From UBA2862 sp045637485 (GTDB taxonomy: Bacteria > Bacillota > Clostridia > Christensenellales > Aristaeellaceae), in NCBI GenBank assembly GCA_045637485.1, contig JAZTZK010000108.1:1-7528 (forward strand): DNA of 7,528 nucleotides. Direction: 5' to 3'. The notes beneath the pieces were generated by a model. The model was not told where the DNA came from and ran no database searches. It saw nothing but the letters and a program-made list of their open reading frames with translations. The position numbers and the translations under genes were made by a program. Shown here piece by piece: positions 6,012-7,528 of the stretch (its first letter is position 1; each line of letters starts with the position of its first letter).

Positions 6012-6042
6012 ATATCTATAAGTGTACTGGGAGGGATTGTCC

Positions 6043-6795
6043 ATGTCGGGACATAATAAATGGTCAACCATCAAGAATAAAAAGGCAAAGACGGACGCCG
6101 CGAAGGGCAAGATATTCACGAAGATCGGCCGGGAAATCGTGATCGCCGTCAAGACAGGGGGCAGCGCCGATCCCGCGCTGAACAGCAAGCTGAAGGACGT
6201 CATCGCCAAGGCGAAGGCAGCCAACATGCCCAACGACAACATCCAGCGCTCCATCAAGAAGGCTGCGGGCGAGGGCGAATCCGCTAACTACAAGGAGGTC
6301 ACCTACGAGGGCTACGCGCCTTGCGGCGTGGCTGTCATCGTGGAAATCGTCACCGATAATCTGAACCGAACCGCAAGCGAAATGCGCCACATCTTCGACA
6401 AATGCGGCGGCTCGCTGGGCGCTACCGGCTGTGTGTCCTGGAAGTTTGAACGCAAGGGCGTGATCGTGGTCGACAATTCCAAGGGCATGGACGAGGACGA
6501 GCTGACCATGCTGGCCCTGGATGCCGGCGCGGACGACGTGGAGTACAACGAGGATTCCGCGGTGATCTACACCGACCCCAATGAATTCAGCCAGGTGCGG
6601 GACAATTTGGAGAACGCCGGCTGCACCTTCCTTTCCGCCGAGCGCGTCATGATCCCCACCTCGACTACAGCGTTGCCGGACGAAGAGTCTGTCCAGAAGG
6701 TCACCAAGCTGCTGGACTGGCTGGAGGAGTACGACGACACCGAGAACGTCTACCACGATGCCGAGTTGCCTGATGACGACGAGGAAGAGGATTGA
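6043..6795 (+). CDS. yebC: YebC/PmpR/TACO1-family protein
   Basis: This 250-residue protein is of standard length for the family. It opens with the invariant MSGHNKWSTIK (1-11), then KAKTDAAKGKIFTKIGREI (14-32), the NMPNDNIQRSIKKA segment (61-74), YEGYAP (88-93) and NRTASEMRHIFDK (98-110), and ends in the acidic tail DDDEEED. The three-domain, wedge-shaped fold is typical. YebC was first described as a DNA-binding regulator; TACO1 is a mitochondrial translation factor, and recent work on bacterial YebC-type proteins points to relief of ribosome stalling at proline-rich stretches. ATG 6043 is chosen over the in-frame GTG at 6022 because GGGAGGG (6029-6035) is spaced correctly for it, the -10 box would be too close to 6022, and the protein family starts MSGHNKW. 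It is transcribed alone, between a divergent promoter shared with recX and a strong terminator. Confidence 0.95.
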   Translation: MSGHNKWSTIKNKKAKTDAAKGKIFTKIGREIVIAVKTGGSADPALNSKLKDVIAKAKAANMPNDNIQRSIKKAAGEGESANYKEVTYEGYAPCGVAVIVEIVTDNLNRTASEMRHIFDKCGGSLGATGCVSWKFERKGVIVVDNSKGMDEDELTMLALDAGADDVEYNEDSAVIYTDPNEFSQVRDNLENAGCTFLSAERVMIPTSTTALPDEESVQKVTKLLDWLEEYDDTENVYHDAELPDDDEEED

Positions 6796-6812
6796 CAGCA
6801 TAAAACAAAGCC

Positions 6813-6845
6813 ACAGGGACGCCGAATGGCGTCCCTGTTCTAATT
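6813..6845. terminator. Bidirectional terminator between convergent yebC and the secreted-protein gene
   Basis: ACAGGGACGCC (6813-6823) and GGCGTCCCTGT (6828-6838) form a perfect 11-bp stem with loop GAAT. Towards the + strand TCTAATT follows (weak). On the - strand the tail reads GGCTTTGTTTTATG (T-rich). It lies 18 bases after the yebC stop and 17 bases past the stop of the opposite gene. Confidence 0.85.
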
Positions 6846-6854
6846 GTGATGAAG

Positions 6855-7337
6855 TCAATCCTGGTTTCCCAAATCGGCAACCACCATGGCGCTGCCGCCC
6901 ACGTATTCCTGATTCCAGACGACCCGTCTGCTTTCGCCGCATGCCTTTTCGATCTGTTTCCATGTGGCGTAGCGGCAGGCATTGAAACTCGTTCCATCTT
7001 CGCTGGAAAAGGCGAGTACCTCCACCGAGCCGTCCGCCGGTGGCTGTACGGGCACGGCGATCACCCAAATGCTGCCGGTCCAGAAGCCGACGGCATAGTC
7101 AGTTTGAACGCTGCTCAGATCGGCGAAGCTCTCCGCGAGGCTCTGCCACTGATGGGCTTCCGGCGCGTCGCCGGAGAAGGGCAGGCGATCGGACAGCCCG
7201 TCGTAATCGCCCGAGGCCAGTATGACCAGGGCCTGCTTGGCGCTGTCAAACAGTCCTGCCGACAGCTTCGGTGCGCCGGCCAGCGCGACAGTCCCCACAA
7301 GAAGCAGCGCCATAACCGTCAGGAATGTTTTTTTCAT
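6855..7337 (-). CDS. Small secreted protein of unknown function
   Basis: I do not recognise a family. From the ATG at 7337 the product has 160 residues. It starts with a clear type I signal peptide: MKK, a hydrophobic core TFLTVMALLLVGTV and an A-L-A site, with cleavage predicted after A20. There is no lipobox Cys, so a free exported protein of about 140 residues is expected. The mature part has an amphipathic start (LFDSAKQALVILASGDYDGL), an aromatic strand-rich middle (YAVGFWTGSIWVIAVPV, 81-97) and two cysteines, C121 and C133, that could form a disulfide. The ATG is chosen because GGAGG (complement of 7346-7350) sits 8 bases upstream; an in-frame TTG at 7352 would overlap that site. The gene stands alone, with its own promoter and a terminator shared with yebC. 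Confidence 0.82.
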   Translation of the reverse strand: MKKTFLTVMALLLVGTVALAGAPKLSAGLFDSAKQALVILASGDYDGLSDRLPFSGDAPEAHQWQSLAESFADLSSVQTDYAVGFWTGSIWVIAVPVQPPADGSVEVLAFSSEDGTSFNACRYATWKQIEKACGESRRVVWNQEYVGGSAMVVADLGNQD

Positions 7338-7453
7338 TGCAACCGCCTCCAATCCGGAAAGAGATAATTACTATTCATTAGATGAAAACCCTGCCCGGAA
7401 GGTTACAGGGAATAATTGGCAAGGCAGAGCGATTGATATATCAGAGCCAGCTC

Positions 7454-7466
7454 AATTACTGTAATT
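7454..7466. promoter_or_regulatory. 13-bp palindrome overlapping the candidate promoter
   Basis: AATTAC-T-GTAATT is a perfect inverted repeat covering the transcript start and part of the -10 box of the candidate - strand promoter. A second perfect palindrome, TGATATATCA, lies at 7434-7443, just inside the transcribed region. Both have operator-like geometry, but AT-rich DNA yields such palindromes by chance. Confidence 0.35.
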
Positions 7467-7492
7467 ATATCAAATAATGGACCCATATACAA
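7464..7492 (-). promoter_or_regulatory. Candidate promoter of the secreted-protein gene
   Basis: On the - strand, TTGTAT (7492-7487), a 17-bp spacer and a perfect TATAAT (7469-7464) place a start near 7457, giving a leader of about 120 bases before the ATG. The -35 matches only three consensus bases. The surrounding 7353-7528 is AT-rich compared with the genes and shows no coding region. Confidence 0.5.
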
Positions 7493-7502
7493 CTTAATTC
7501 AG

Positions 7503-7521
7503 CCAGGTATAGCTGGTTTTT
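7503..7521 (+). terminator. Possible short hairpin with T tract at the window edge
   Basis: CCAG (7503-7506) and CTGG (7513-7516) with loop GTATAG are followed by TTTTTCTCTTT. The stem is only 4 bp and no + strand gene leads into it, so a real terminator role is doubtful. Confidence 0.2.
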
Positions 7522-7528
7522 CTCTTTG

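Noticed and set aside
5932..6020. LexA/SOS box in the recX upstream region
   Set aside because: No GAAC-N4-GTTC or similar Gram-positive SOS palindrome is present; AACCCCGTT lacks the required flanks and symmetry.
6064..7068. - strand open frame of 334 codons across yebC and the secreted-protein gene
   Set aside because: It overlaps two well supported genes, has no ribosome binding site and has shadow-like composition.

Overview
The window looks like a chromosomal segment of a fairly GC-rich, Gram-positive, Clostridia-like member of the Bacillota. The basis is a T-box leader, strong GGAGG-type ribosome binding sites, sigma-A-type promoters, RecX and YebC proteins of Gram-positive character, and a bacterial Ig-like (BIG_2)/caspase-like fusion. 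The species cannot be named from the sequence. Nothing indicates a prophage, transposon, CRISPR array, tRNA or rRNA.

Layout. (1) 1-1667, + strand: the 3' part of a large gene encoding tandem BIG_2 Ig-like repeats followed by a caspase-like (C14/CHF) peptidase domain; the gene is open at the window edge. (2) 1668-2203: an intergenic region with a good promoter (TTGACA-17 bp-TAAACT) and a complete T-box riboswitch with specifier loop, antiterminator and terminator. (3) 2204-3763, +: a sodium:solute symporter controlled by that T-box. (4) 3764-3923: two hairpins and a probable promoter. (5) 3924-5240, +: a double-length, tandem-fused flavin-dependent thymidylate synthase (ThyX). Its two halves have complementary sets of conserved motifs, and it ends in a four-cysteine tail. 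(6) 5320-5931, -: recX, sharing a bidirectional terminator with thyX. (7) 5932-6042: a divergent recX/yebC promoter region whose two -35 boxes abut, flanked by a 12-bp inverted repeat. (8) 6043-6795, +: a YebC/TACO1-family gene. (9) 6855-7337, -: a small secreted protein of unknown function, sharing a bidirectional terminator with yebC and with its own AT-rich promoter region.

The genes are mostly single transcription units separated by terminators, so they do not form an operon or a dedicated system. The symporter is predicted to be made when the matching uncharged tRNA accumulates, which implies amino-acid uptake. ThyX supplies dTMP, RecX restrains RecA and YebC acts in translation or gene regulation. 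The observations most worth a second look are the tandem ThyX with split motifs, the T-box with an unusual specifier loop on a symporter, and the Ig-like/caspase protein with a changed residue near its catalytic cysteine.
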